DNA of 64,000 nt from Sanderia malayensis (lineage: Eukaryota; Cnidaria; Scyphozoa; Semaeostomeae; Pelagiidae). Below, piece after piece: positions 1 to 11,965 of this stretch (position 1 is its first letter; the number at the start of each line of letters is the position of its first letter). Below the pieces are notes generated by a model, which saw nothing but the letters and a program-made list of their open reading frames with translations, did not search any database and was not told where the DNA came from. Both the position numbers and the translations under genes were made by a program. The stretch spans positions 62,001-126,000 of the forward strand of contig RQOL01000618.1 of NCBI GenBank assembly GCA_013076295.1, read 5' to 3'.

Positions 1-3000
1 ACAGATAAAAACAATAAAAATTCAACATTCATTCCAACAATTTACACATGAATTTACGTAAATACTGCATAAAGTTATAAAAATATAACATTCATTCCCA
101 CAATTTACAATAATGAAGATTAAAAATAATTCCCACGCTTTTCACATGAATCCACGCTAATACCTATAAAACATATTGAAAACAATCTTAGTTACATTGT
201 CAGTGATGCTAACATTTTTCCCACATTTTAAACAGGAAACCATGTAAATTGAAATAAAACTAATAAAAATATAGCATTCATTCCCACAATTTACACTAAT
301 GAAAAATAACATTCATTCCCACAATTTTCACAAGAATCTATGCTAATACATCTAAAACATAGTGAAAGCAATTTTAGTTACTTTTTTCACTGATATTAAA
401 ATTCATTCCCCCAATTTACACATGAATCCACGTAAATACAGCTAAAACCAATAAAAATATAACTTTCATTCACACAATTTAGACTTATGAAAACTAACAT
501 TCATTCCCACAATTTACACATGAATCCACGTGAATACATCCAAAGCGTAGTGAAAACATTTTTAGTTACTTTATTCAGTTATGTTAAAATTCATTCCCAC
601 ATTTTACACATGAATCCACGTAAATACAGATATAAACAATAAAAATTCAACATTCACTCCAACAATTTACACATGAATTTACGTAAATACTGCATAAAGT
701 TATAAAAATATAACATTCATTCCCACAATTTACAATAATGAAGATTAAAAATAATTCCCACGCTTTTCTCATGAATCCACGCTAATACCTCTAAAACATA
801 TTGAAAACCCTCCTAGTTACATTGTCAGTGATGTTAACCTTTTTCCCACAGTTTAAACAGGAAACCATGTAAATTGAAATAAAACTAATAAAAATATAGC
901 ATTCATTCCCACATTTACACAAATGAAGATTAACATTCATTCCCACAATTTTCACATGAATCTACGCTAATACATCTAAAACATAGTGAAAACAATTTTA
1001 GTTACTTTCTTCACTGATATTAAAATTCATTCCCACAATTTACACATGAATCCACGTAAAGGCAGCTAAAACCAATAAAAATATAACATTCATTCACACA
1101 ATTTAGACTGATGAAAACTAACATTCATTCCCACAATTTACACATGAATCCACGCGAATACATTCAAAACGTAGTGAAAACATTTTTAGTTACTTTTTTC
1201 ACTGATATTAAAATTCATTCCCACAATTTACACATGAATCCAAGTAAATACAGCTAAAACCAATAAAAATATAACAAACATTCCCACAATTGAAACATGA
1301 TTCCACGCTAATACATTTAAAACTTAGTGAAATACACGATTATTCACGTGTTTTCAGTGATGTTAGCATTCATTCCCACAATTTACACATAAATCCACGT
1401 AAATACGGCATAAAGTTATAAAAATATAACATTCATTCCCAAAATTTACAATTATGTAGATTAAAAATAATTCCCACGCTTTTCACATGAATCCACGCTA
1501 ATACCTCTAAAACTTATTGAAAACACTCTTAGTTACATTGTCAGTGATGTTAACATTTTTCCCACATTTTACACAGGAAACCATGTAAATAGAGCTAAAG
1601 TAATAAAAATATAAAATGCATTCCGACAAATTACACTAATGAACATATAACCTTCATTCCCGCAATTTACACTAAAGAAAGTTGACATTCATTCGCACCG
1701 TTTAAACTAATGAAAATAAACATTTAAACATTCCCACAATTGAAGCATGATTCCACGCTAATACATTTAAAACTTAGTGAAATACACGATTATTCACGTG
1801 TTTTCAGTGATATTAACATTCATTCCAACAATTTACACATGAATTTACGTAAATACTGCATAAAGTTATAAAAATATAACATTTATTCCCACAATTTACA
1901 ATAATGAAGAATAAAATTAACTCCCACGCTTTTCACATGAATCCACGCTAATACCTCTAAAACATATTGAAAACAATCTTAGTTACATTGTCAGTGATGT
2001 TAACATTTTCCCACATTTTAAACAAGAAACCATGTAAATTGAAATAAAACTAATAAAAATAAAGCATTCATTCTCACAATTTACACTAATGAAAAATAAG
2101 ATTCATTCCCACAGATTAGACAGATGAAGACAAATATTCATTCCCACAATTTACACAAATGAAGATTAACATTCATTCCCACAATTTTCACATGAATCTA
2201 CGCTAATACATCTAAAACATAGTAAAAACAATTTTAGTTACTTTCTTCACTGATATTAAAATTCATTCCCACAATTTACACATGAATCCACGTAAAGGCA
2301 GCTAAAACCAATAAAAATATAACATTCATTCACACAATTTAGACCGATGAAAACTAACATTCATTCCCACAATTTACACATGAATCCACGCGAATACATT
2401 CAAAACGTAGTGAAAACATTTTTAGTTACTTTTTCACTGATATAAAAATTCATTCCCACAATTTACACATGAAACAAGTAAATACAGCAAAACCAATAAA
2501 AATATAACAAACATTCCCACAATTGAAACATGATTCCACGCTAATACATTTAAAACTTAGTGAAATACACGATTATTCACGTGTTTTCAGTGATGTTAAC
2601 ATTCATTCCCACAATTTACACATGAATCCACGTAAATACGGCATAAAGTTATAAAAATATAACATTCATTCCCACGATTTACACAAATGAAGATTAAGAT
2701 CGATTCCCACGCTTTACACATGAATCCACGCTAATACCTCTAAAATGTATTGAAAACACTCTTAGTTACATTGTCAGTGATGTTAACATTTTTCCCACAT
2801 TTTACACAGGAAACCATGTAAATAGAGCTAAAGTAATAAAAATATAAAATGCTTTCCGACAAATTACACTAATGAACATATAACCTTCATTCCCGCAAAT
2901 TACACTAAAGAAAGTTGACATTCATTCGCACAATTTAAACGAATGAAAATAAACATTTAAACATTCCCACAATTGAAACATGATTCCACGCTAATACATT

Positions 3001-6000
3001 TAAGACTTAGTGAAATACACGATTATTCACGTGTTTTCAGTGATATTAACATTCATTCCAACAATTTACAATATTGAAGATTAAAATTAACTCCCACGCT
3101 TTTCACATGAATCCACGCTAATACCTCTAAAACATATTGAAAACAATCTTAGTTACATTGTCAGTGATGTTAACATTTTTCCCACATTTTAAACAGGAAA
3201 CCATGTAAATTGAAATAAAACTAATAAAAATAAAGCATTCATTCCCACAATTTACACTAATGAAAAATAAGATTCATTCCCACAGATTAGACTGATGAAA
3301 ACAAATATTCATTCCCACAATTTACACATGAATCCATGTGATTACATCCAAAACTTACTGACAACATTTTTAGTTACATAATTCTGTGATATTAAATTCC
3401 ATTCCCACAATTTGCACATGATTCCACGTAAACACAACTAAAACCAATGAAAATATAACATTCATTCCCACAATTTACACAAATGAAGATTAACATTCAT
3501 TCCCACAATTTTCACATGAATCTACGCTAATACATCTAAAACATAGTGAAAAGAATTTTAGTTACTTCCTTCACTGATATTAAAATTCATTCCCACAATT
3601 TACACATGAATCCACGTAAAGGCAGCTAAAACCAATAAAAATATAACATTCATTCACACAATTTAGACTGATGAAAACTAACATTCATTCCCACAATTTA
3701 CACATGAATCCACGTGAATACATCCAAAGCGTAGTGAAAACATTTTTAGTTACTTTATTCAGTTATATTAAAATTCATTCCCACAATTTACACATGAATC
3801 CACGTAAATACGGCATAAAGCTATAAAAATATAACATTCATTCCCACAATTTACAATTATGAAGATTAAAAATAATTCCCACGCTTTTCACATGAATCCA
3901 CGCTAATACCTCTAAAATGTATTGAAAACACTCTTAGTTACATTTTCAGTGCTGTTAACATTATTCCCACATTTTACACAGGAAACCAGGTAAATAGAGC
4001 TAAAGTAATAAAAGTATAAAATGCATTCCCACAAATTACACTAATGAACATATAACCTTCATTCCCGCAATTTACACTAAAGAAAGTTGACATTCATTCG
4101 CACAGTTTAAACTAATAAAAATAAACATTTAAACATTCCCACAATTGAAACATGATTCCACGCTAATACATTTAAAACTTAGTGAAATACACGATTATTC
4201 ACGTGTTTTCAGTCATTTTAACATTCATTCCAACAATTTACACATGAAGTTCCGTAAATACTGCATAAAGTTATAAAAATATAACATTCATTCCCACAAT
4301 TTACAATAATGAAGATTAAAAATAATTCCCACGCTTTTCACATGAATCCACGCTAATACCTCTAAAACATATTGAAAACAATCTTAGTTACATTGTCAGT
4401 GATGCTAACATTTTTCCCACATTTTAAACAGGAAACCATGTAAATTGAAATAAAACTAATAAAAATATAGCATTCATTCCCACAATTTTCACATGAATCT
4501 ACGCTAATACATCTAAAACATAGTGAAAACATTTTTAGTTACTTTTTTCACTGATATTAAAATTCATTCCCAGAATTTACACATGAATCCACGTAAACAC
4601 AGCTAAAACCAATAAAAATATAACATTCATTCCCACATTTACACAAATGAAGATTAACATTCATTCCCACAATTTTCACATGAATCTACGCTAATACATC
4701 TAAAACATAGTGAAAACTCTCCTAGTTACATTGTCAGTGATGTTAACCTTTTTCCCATATTTTAAACAGGAAGCCATGTAAATTGAAATAAAACTAATAA
4801 AAATATAGCATTCATTCCCACAAATTAGACTGATGAAAACTAACATTCATTCCCACAATTTACACATGAATCCACGTGAATACATCCAAAACGTAGTGAA
4901 AACATTTTTAGCTACTTTATTCAGTTATATTAAAATTCATTACCACAATTTACACATGAATCCATGTGATTTCATCCAAAACTTACTGACAACATTTTTA
5001 GTTACTTTATTCAGTGATATTCAAATTCATTCCCACAATTTGCACATGAATCCACGTAAACACAACTAAAGCCAATAAAAATATAACATTATTCCCACAA
5101 TTTACACAAATGAAGATTAACATTCATTCCCACAATTTTCACATGAATCTACGCTAATACATCTACAACATAGTGAAAACAATTTTAGTTACTTTATTCA
5201 CTGATATTAAAATTCATTTCCACAATTTGCAAATGAATCCACGTAAATACAGCAAAAACCAATAAAAATATAACATTCATTCACACAAATTAGACATATG
5301 AAAACTAACATTCATTCCCACAATTTACACATGAATCCACGTGAATATATCCAAAACGTAGTGAAAACATTTTTAGTTACTTTATTCAGTTATATTAAAA
5401 TTCATTCCCACAATTTACAAATGAATCCACGTGATTACATCCAAAACTTAGTGACAACATTTTTAGCTACTTTATTCAGTGGGTATTAAAATTCATTACC
5501 ACAATTTACACATGAATCCACGTAAAAACAACTAAAACCAATAAAAATATAACATTCATTCCCACAATTTACACAAATGAAGATTAACATTCATTACCAC
5601 AATTTTCACCTGATTCTACGCTAATACATCTAAAACATAGTGAAAACAATTTTACTTACTTTTTTCACTGATATTAAAATTCCTTCCCGCAATTTACACA
5701 TGAATCCACGTAAATACAGCTAAAACCAATAAAAATATAACAAACATTCCCACAATTGAAACATGATTCCACGCTAATACATTTAAAACTTAGTGAAATA
5801 CACGATTATTCACGTGTTTTCAGTGATGTTAACATTCATTCCAACCATTTACACATGAATTTACGTGAATACTGCATAAAGTTATAAAAATATAACATTC
5901 ATTCCCACAATTTACAATAATGAAGATTAAAAATAATTCCCACGCTTTTTACATGAATCCACGCTAATACCTCTAAAACATATTGAAAACAATCTTAGTT

Positions 6001-6650
6001 ACATTGTCAGTGATGCTAACATTTTTCCCACATTTTAAACAGGAAACCATGTAAATTGAAATAAAACTAATAAAAATATAGCATTCGTTCCCACAATTTA
6101 CACTAATGAAAAATAACATTCATTCCCACAGATTAGACTGATGAAAATAAATATTCATTCCCACAATTTACACATGAATCCATGTGATTACATCCAAAAC
6201 TTACTGACAACATTTTTAGTTACTATATTCAGTGATATTCAAATTCATTCCCACAATTTGCACATGAATCCACGTAAACACAACTAAAGCCAATAAAAAT
6301 ATAACATTCATTCCCACAATTTACCCAAATGAAGATTAACATTCATTCCCACAATTTTCACATGAATCTACGCTAATACATCTAAAACATAGTGAAAACA
6401 ATTTTAGTTACTTTTTTCACTGATATTAAAATTCATTCCCACAATTTACACATGAATCCACGTAAATACAGCTAAAACCATTAAAAATATAACTTTCATT
6501 CACACAATTTAGACTTATGAAAACTAACATTCATTCCCACAATTTACACATGAATCCACGTGAATACATCCAAAGCGTAGAGAAAACATTTTTAGTTACT
6601 TTATTCAGTTATGTTAAAATTCATTCCCACATTTTACACATGAATCCACG

Positions 6651-8647
6651 TAAATACAGATAAAAACAATAAAAATTCAACATTCATTCCAACAATTTAC
6701 ACATGAATTTACGTAAATACTGCATAAAGTTATAAAAATATAACATTCTTCCCACAATTTACAATAATGAAGATTAAAAATAATTCCCACGCTTTTCTCA
6801 TGAATCCACGCTAATACCTCTAAAACATATTGAAAACCCTCCTAGTTACATTGTCAGTGATGTTAACCTTTTTCCCACATTTTAAACAGGAAACCATGTA
6901 AATTGAAATAAAACTAATAAAAATATAGCATTCATTCCCACAATTTAGACTGATGAAAACTAACATTCATTCCCACAATTTACACATGAATCCACGTGAA
7001 TACATCCAAAACGTAGTGAAAACATTTTTAGCTACTTTATTCAGTTATATTAAAATTCATTCCCACAATTTACACATGAATCCATGTGATTTCATCCAAA
7101 ACTTACTGACAACATTTTTAGTTACTTTACTCAGTGATATTCAAATTCATTCCCACAATTTGCACATGAATCCACGTAAACACAACTAAAGCCAATAAAA
7201 ATATGACATTCATTCCCACAATTTACACAAATGAAGATTAACATTCATTCCCACAATTTTCACATGAATCTACGCTAAGACATCTACAACATAGTGAAAA
7301 CAATTTTAGTTACTTTTTTCACTGATATTAAAATTCATTTCCACAATTTGCACATGAATCCACGTAAATACAGCAAAAACCAATAAAAATATAACATTCA
7401 TTCACACAATTTAGACATATGAAAACTAACATTCATTCCCACAATTTACACATGAATCCATGTGATTTCATCCAAAACTTACTGACAACATTTTTAGTTA
7501 CTTTATTCAGTGATATTCAAATTCATTCCCACAATTTGCACATGAATCCACGTAAACACAACTAAAGCCAATAAAAATATAACATTCATTCCCACAATTT
7601 ACACAAATGAAGATTAACATTCATTCCCACAATTTTCACATGAATCTACGTAAATACAGATAAAAACAATAAAAATTCAACATTCATTCCAACAATTTAC
7701 ACATGAATTTACGTAAATACTGCATAAAGTTATAAAAATATAACATTCTTCCCACAATTTACAATAATGAAGATTAAAAATAATTCCCACGCTTTTCTCA
7801 TGAATCCACGCTAATACCTCTAAAACATATTGAAAACCCTCCTAGTTACATTGTCAGTGATGTTAACCTTTTTCCCACATTTTAAACAGGAAACCATGTA
7901 AATTGAAATAAAACTAATAAAAATATAGCATTCATTCCCACAATTTAGACTGATGAAAACTAACATTCATTCCCACAATTTACACATGAATCCACGTGAA
8001 TACATCCAAAACGTAGTGAAAACATTTTTAGCTACTTTATTCAGTTATATTAAAATTCATTCCCACAATTTACACATGAATCCATGTGATTTCATCCAAA
8101 ACTTACTGACAACATTTTTAGTTACTTTATTCAGTGATATTCAAATTCATTCCCACAGTTTGCACATGAATCCACGTAAACACAACTAAAGCCAATAAAA
8201 ATATAACATTCATTCCCACAATTTACACAAATGAAGATTAACATTCATTCCCACAATTTTCACATGAATCTACGCTAAGACATCTACAACATAGTGAAAA
8301 CAATTTTAGTTACTTTTTCACTGATATTAAATTCATTTCCACAATTTGCACATGAATCCACGTAAATACAGCAAAAACCAATAAAAATATAACATTCATT
8401 CACACAATTTAGACATATGAAAACTAACATTCATTCCCACAATTTACACATGAATCCATGTGATTTCATCCAAAACTTACTGACAACATTTTTAGTTACT
8501 TTATTCAGTGATATTCAAATTCATTCCCACAATTTGCACATGAATCCACGTAAACACAACTAAAGCCAATAAAAATATAACATTCATTCCCACAATTTAC
8601 ACAAATGAAGATTAACATTCATTCCCACAATTTTCACATGAATCTAC
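6651..8647 (+). repeat. Near-identical tandem duplication of a 1,000-bp satellite unit
   Basis: The segment from about 6651 repeats from about 7651 with an offset of exactly 1,000 bases. For example, 'TAAAAACAATAAAAATTCAA' lies at 6661 and again at 7661. The two copies differ by only a few substitutions and short indels (such as a TTTTTT to TTTTT shortening near 8313), far less than other units in the block. The copies part company at about 8647, where 'AATCTACGC' replaces 'AATCTACGT'. This is a recent unequal exchange within the satellite. Confidence 0.85.
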
Positions 8648-10101
8648 GCTAATACATCTACAACATAGTGAAAACAATTTTAGTTACTTTTTTCACTGAT
8701 ATTAAAATTCATTTCCACAATTTACACATGAATCCACGTAAATACAGCTAAAACCAATAAAAATATAACAAACATTCCCACAATTGAAACATGATTCCAC
8801 GCTAATACATTTAAAACTTAGTGAAATACACAATTATTCACGTGTTTTCAGTGATGTTAACATTCATTCCAACAATTTACACATGAATTTACGTAAATAC
8901 TGCATAAAGTTATAAAAATATAACATTCATTCCCACAATTTACAATAATGAAGATTAAAAATAATTCCCACGCTTTTCACATGAATCCACGCTAATACCT
9001 CTAAAACATATTGAAAACAATCTTAGTTACATTGTCAGTGATGCTAACATTTTTCCCACATTTTAAACAGGAAACCATGTAAATTGAAATAAAACTATTA
9101 AAAATATAGCATTCATTCCCACAATTTACACTAATGAAAAATAACATTCATTCCCACAGATTAGACTGATGAAAATAAATATTCATTCCCACAATTTACA
9201 CATGAATCCATGTGATTACATCCAAAACTTACTGACAACATTTTTAGTTACTATATTCAGTGATATTCAAATTCATTCCCACAATTTGCACATGAATCCA
9301 CGTAAACACAACTAAAGCCAATAAAAATATAACATTCATTCCCACAATTTACACAAATGAAGATTAACATTCATTCCTACAATTTTCACATGAATCTACG
9401 CTAATACATCTAAAACATAGTGAAAACAATTTTAGTTACTTTTTTCACTGATATTAAAATTCATTCCCACAATTTACACATGAATCCACGTAAATACAGC
9501 TAAAACCAATAAAAATATAACATTCATTCACACAATTTAAACTGATGAAAACTAACATTCATTCCCACAATTTAAACATGAATCCACGTGAATACATCCA
9601 AAACGTAGTGAAAACATTTTTAGTTACCTTATTCAGTTATATTAAAATTCATTCCCACATTTTACACATGAATCCACGTAAATACAGATAAAAACAATAA
9701 AAATATAACATTTATTCCCACAATTTACACAAATGAAAATTAACATTCAGTCCCACAATTTTCATATCAATCTACGCCAATACATCTAAAACTTAGTGAA
9801 AACACTTTTAGTTACTTTTTCAGTGTGGTAAACATTCCTTCCGACAACTTACACATGAATCCACGTAAATACACCTAAAACCAATAAAAATGTAACATTC
9901 ATTCCCATAATTTACACAAATGAAGATTAAGATTCATTCTCACAATTTTCACATGAATCTACGGTAATACATCTAAAACTTAGTGCAAAATATCCTAGTT
10001 ACGTTTTCAGTGATGTTAACATTCATTCCCACAATTTACACATGAATCCACGTAAATACGGCAAAAAGTTATAAAAATATAACATTCATTCCCACAATTG
10101 A

Positions 10102-10116
10102 CAATTATGAAGATTA
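10102..10116. repeat. Left target-site duplication of Penelope-like element
   Basis: The 15-bp sequence CAATTATGAAGATTA is identical to 11951-11965 on the other side of the element. It belongs to the satellite, so the element inserted into pre-existing satellite DNA. Confidence 0.9.
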
Positions 10117-11950
10117 GAATAGAATCTATTCAATAAAGACAAACAAGCTATGCTGCTACTCAGAGTTTCATGCTTTTTATGCAATCGTCAGACAGCAAAG
10201 TATAATATCTAAAGGTATACAATACTAAAATAAACCGTATCGAGCGTCGAGTTCTACAAATTACATATCGAATGTCGATGGAGTCCTACTCGTCTCTTGT
10301 GACTAATGTATAGATTATGTAATGTCCTTAAAGTTCGAAATATAAAATTTGTTTTCATGCCGGCATTTTGACACCATCTCTGATCTTTTCTTTAAAAGGC
10401 CTGCCGTGCTTGCTTTCGCGATCTTCAGTTTCTCGGTTAAACAAAGGTTGCATTTCTTTGATTCGTTGCTATATGCCTGTGCCCTTGCAATTATCGACCA
10501 TTTGATCTCATGTTTCTCATTCCGATCGTTCAGCTTCCATATGTGCTTAGACAGCTCAGTGCTCTTTTCGTATCTCCTGTCTTTGAATGAAGTCTCATGT
10601 GCGTGATAACGTTTCTTAAAAGGTCCTTCTGTCAGTCCTACGTAGTTTGTTCCGTTCCGGTTGTTGGCTGATGATACATGCGCGTTGTAGATAACACTTT
10701 GTGTTTGGCATCTGTTTTCCAGTGGGCAGTTGTTTCTATTTCTGCAGTTGCATCGATCGTTTTTTGGTATGGCGATGCTGTTGCACAGGATCTTATTGTT
10801 GTGTTTCTTTATGAGCGTCTTCATGTTACTCATACAGCTGTAGCTGACCTTGATGGTATTTTTATTGACGATTTTATGGAGCTTGTGGTTGGCTGGGAAA
10901 TGCTTTCTGACCAGTCTGAGGAAGATCTTACCGACATTTGTTTCGAGGTTTTTGCTAAACGGTGGATTGAACCAAATTATGTTCCTTTTTCTGTTTCTTT
11001 TCTTATCTCTGCGCGGCTCTGGTTCGTCGTAGGATAGTTGATCATGGTGACCGCTTGATCGTAGGGCTTGTTGGTACATTGGTTTTGCTGGTTCAAATAT
11101 TTCTTTGCTGCTGGAGATTTTGTTCAATCTTTTGTTGATGGCTGCAGGGAGGTGCTTAATAATTGTAGGTGGGTGGTTGGATTTGGCGTTGACATAGAGC
11201 GGTTGATCATTCGGCTTTCTGTACGGAGAATATGATCCATTTTTCAGGTTTAGCGTGAGATCCAGGTAATTCACAATTTTTAGGTTTGTCTTGATAGTGA
11301 TTTTTAATCCAAGTTTGTTGAAGGTCTTGTTGATACTCTTCTTTATCCGTTCCAACTGGGGGCCTGATTTTTTGCAGAAGACAGCCAACCCATCGTCTCG
11401 ATAAAGACCAACGTCCTGTTTCTTACATATTTCTTTTAGCCGGTCAAGGATGTACAGTCCTACTAACTCACAAACTTCGGCACCGTCGTAACTTCCCATT
11501 GTTACATCGAACAGTTTGTTGTTCTTCTTTATCCACATATTTTCTTCATCAAACAGCAGGGATTTCCTTGAATGCATAATTATATCGATGTCTTCGTCCG
11601 TAATTTTAGTGCGAAGCTTGGCATATTCGATTGACTTTTTCAGAAGTTCTTCTGATATAGATGGGTAGAAGCTCTCTATGTCAAATACGGTGAAAGTGCA
11701 ATCTGACTTGTTAGGAATACCCTTGAACCATTCAATCACAGATGACGTACTCTTCCATTGGTTTAACTGTGTAGATTTTCTCACTTCGGCGTTTATGCTA
11801 TCCAATATCTTCTTGCTTACAAGTCCCATTTCACTTTTTGCTGGGTTAATTAGCCGGCAGGTAGGTTTGTTTGCGAAGTTGTCTTTATGATCCTTCAGCG
11901 ATATGAAAACTTTCTGTTTTGCCATGCAATTCATTTTTGAAAATGAATTG
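10117..11950 (-). mobile_element. 5'-truncated Penelope-like retroelement in satellite DNA
   Basis: An 1,834-bp block of non-satellite sequence is flanked by the perfect 15-bp duplication CAATTATGAAGATTA. On the minus strand it holds one long reading frame with a reverse transcriptase and a C-terminal GIY-YIG endonuclease, then about 200 bp of 3' untranslated sequence (10117-10314). The 5' portion of a full-length element is missing, as expected for incomplete target-primed reverse transcription. A 12-bp inverted repeat with a 2-nt loop (arms 11926-11937 and 11940-11951) lies exactly at the truncated 5' end. Confidence 0.9.
10315..11949 (-). pseudogene. Penelope-like reverse transcriptase with C-terminal GIY-YIG endonuclease (5'-truncated)
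   Basis: The frame runs without a stop from the truncated 5' edge to a stop at 10315. Visible in order are the N-terminal RT segment with 'SLKDHK' and 'CRLINPAKSEMG', motif A 'FDIESFYPS', motif B 'GSYDGAEVCEL', catalytic motif C 'YRDDGLAVF', a thumb with 'SNHPPTIIKHLPAAI', a Cys cluster 'CNCRNRNNCPLENRC', and a GIY-YIG nuclease with 'NYVGLTEGPFKKRYHAH'. This order matches endonuclease-positive Penelope-like elements, which prime reverse transcription at nicked DNA. The first residues of the open frame upstream of about 11950 are antisense satellite and not part of the protein. Catalytic residues look intact and no internal stop is seen, but the N-terminal region of a full-length protein (perhaps 150-250 residues) is absent, so the copy is probably dead on arrival. 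Confidence 0.9.
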
Positions 11951-11965
11951 CAATTATGAAGATTA
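11951..11965. repeat. Right target-site duplication of Penelope-like element
   Basis: CAATTATGAAGATTA, identical to 10102-10116. Satellite sequence continues directly after it. Confidence 0.9.

Larger units (their letters stand above)
1..10116 (+). repeat. Satellite array, block 1 (left part)
   Basis: About 10 kb of uninterrupted AT-rich satellite. The conserved box CATTCATTCCCACAATTTA recurs throughout, always on the plus strand. Three spacer classes follow it: a long one containing 'TTAGTTAC...TCAGTGATATTAA', a medium one ending 'CCAATAAAAATATAA', and a short one like 'TAATGAAGATTAA'. Combinations of boxes form irregular higher-order units; for example, the sequence at position 1 reappears about 626 bp later. 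Short reading frames here are translations of the repeat (recurring His-Ser-His-Asn peptides), not genes. The last 15 bases are the left target-site duplication of the Penelope-like insertion. I do not recognise the family by name. Confidence 0.95.

Noticed and set aside
4833..8189. Several similar 60-80 residue open frames with recurring His-Ser-His-Asn-Leu motifs
   Set aside because: They are translations of the satellite box and spacers, repeat with the satellite, and appear in many frames. No sign of a real gene.
1..10116. CRISPR-like appearance (short conserved box with spacers)
   Set aside because: Spacers are themselves repeated in three classes, the unit is variable, the genome is eukaryotic and no cas genes are present.
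10349..11037. Plus-strand frames opposite the Penelope gene
   Set aside because: Shadows of the real minus-strand RT/GIY-YIG frame, which contains all conserved motifs.
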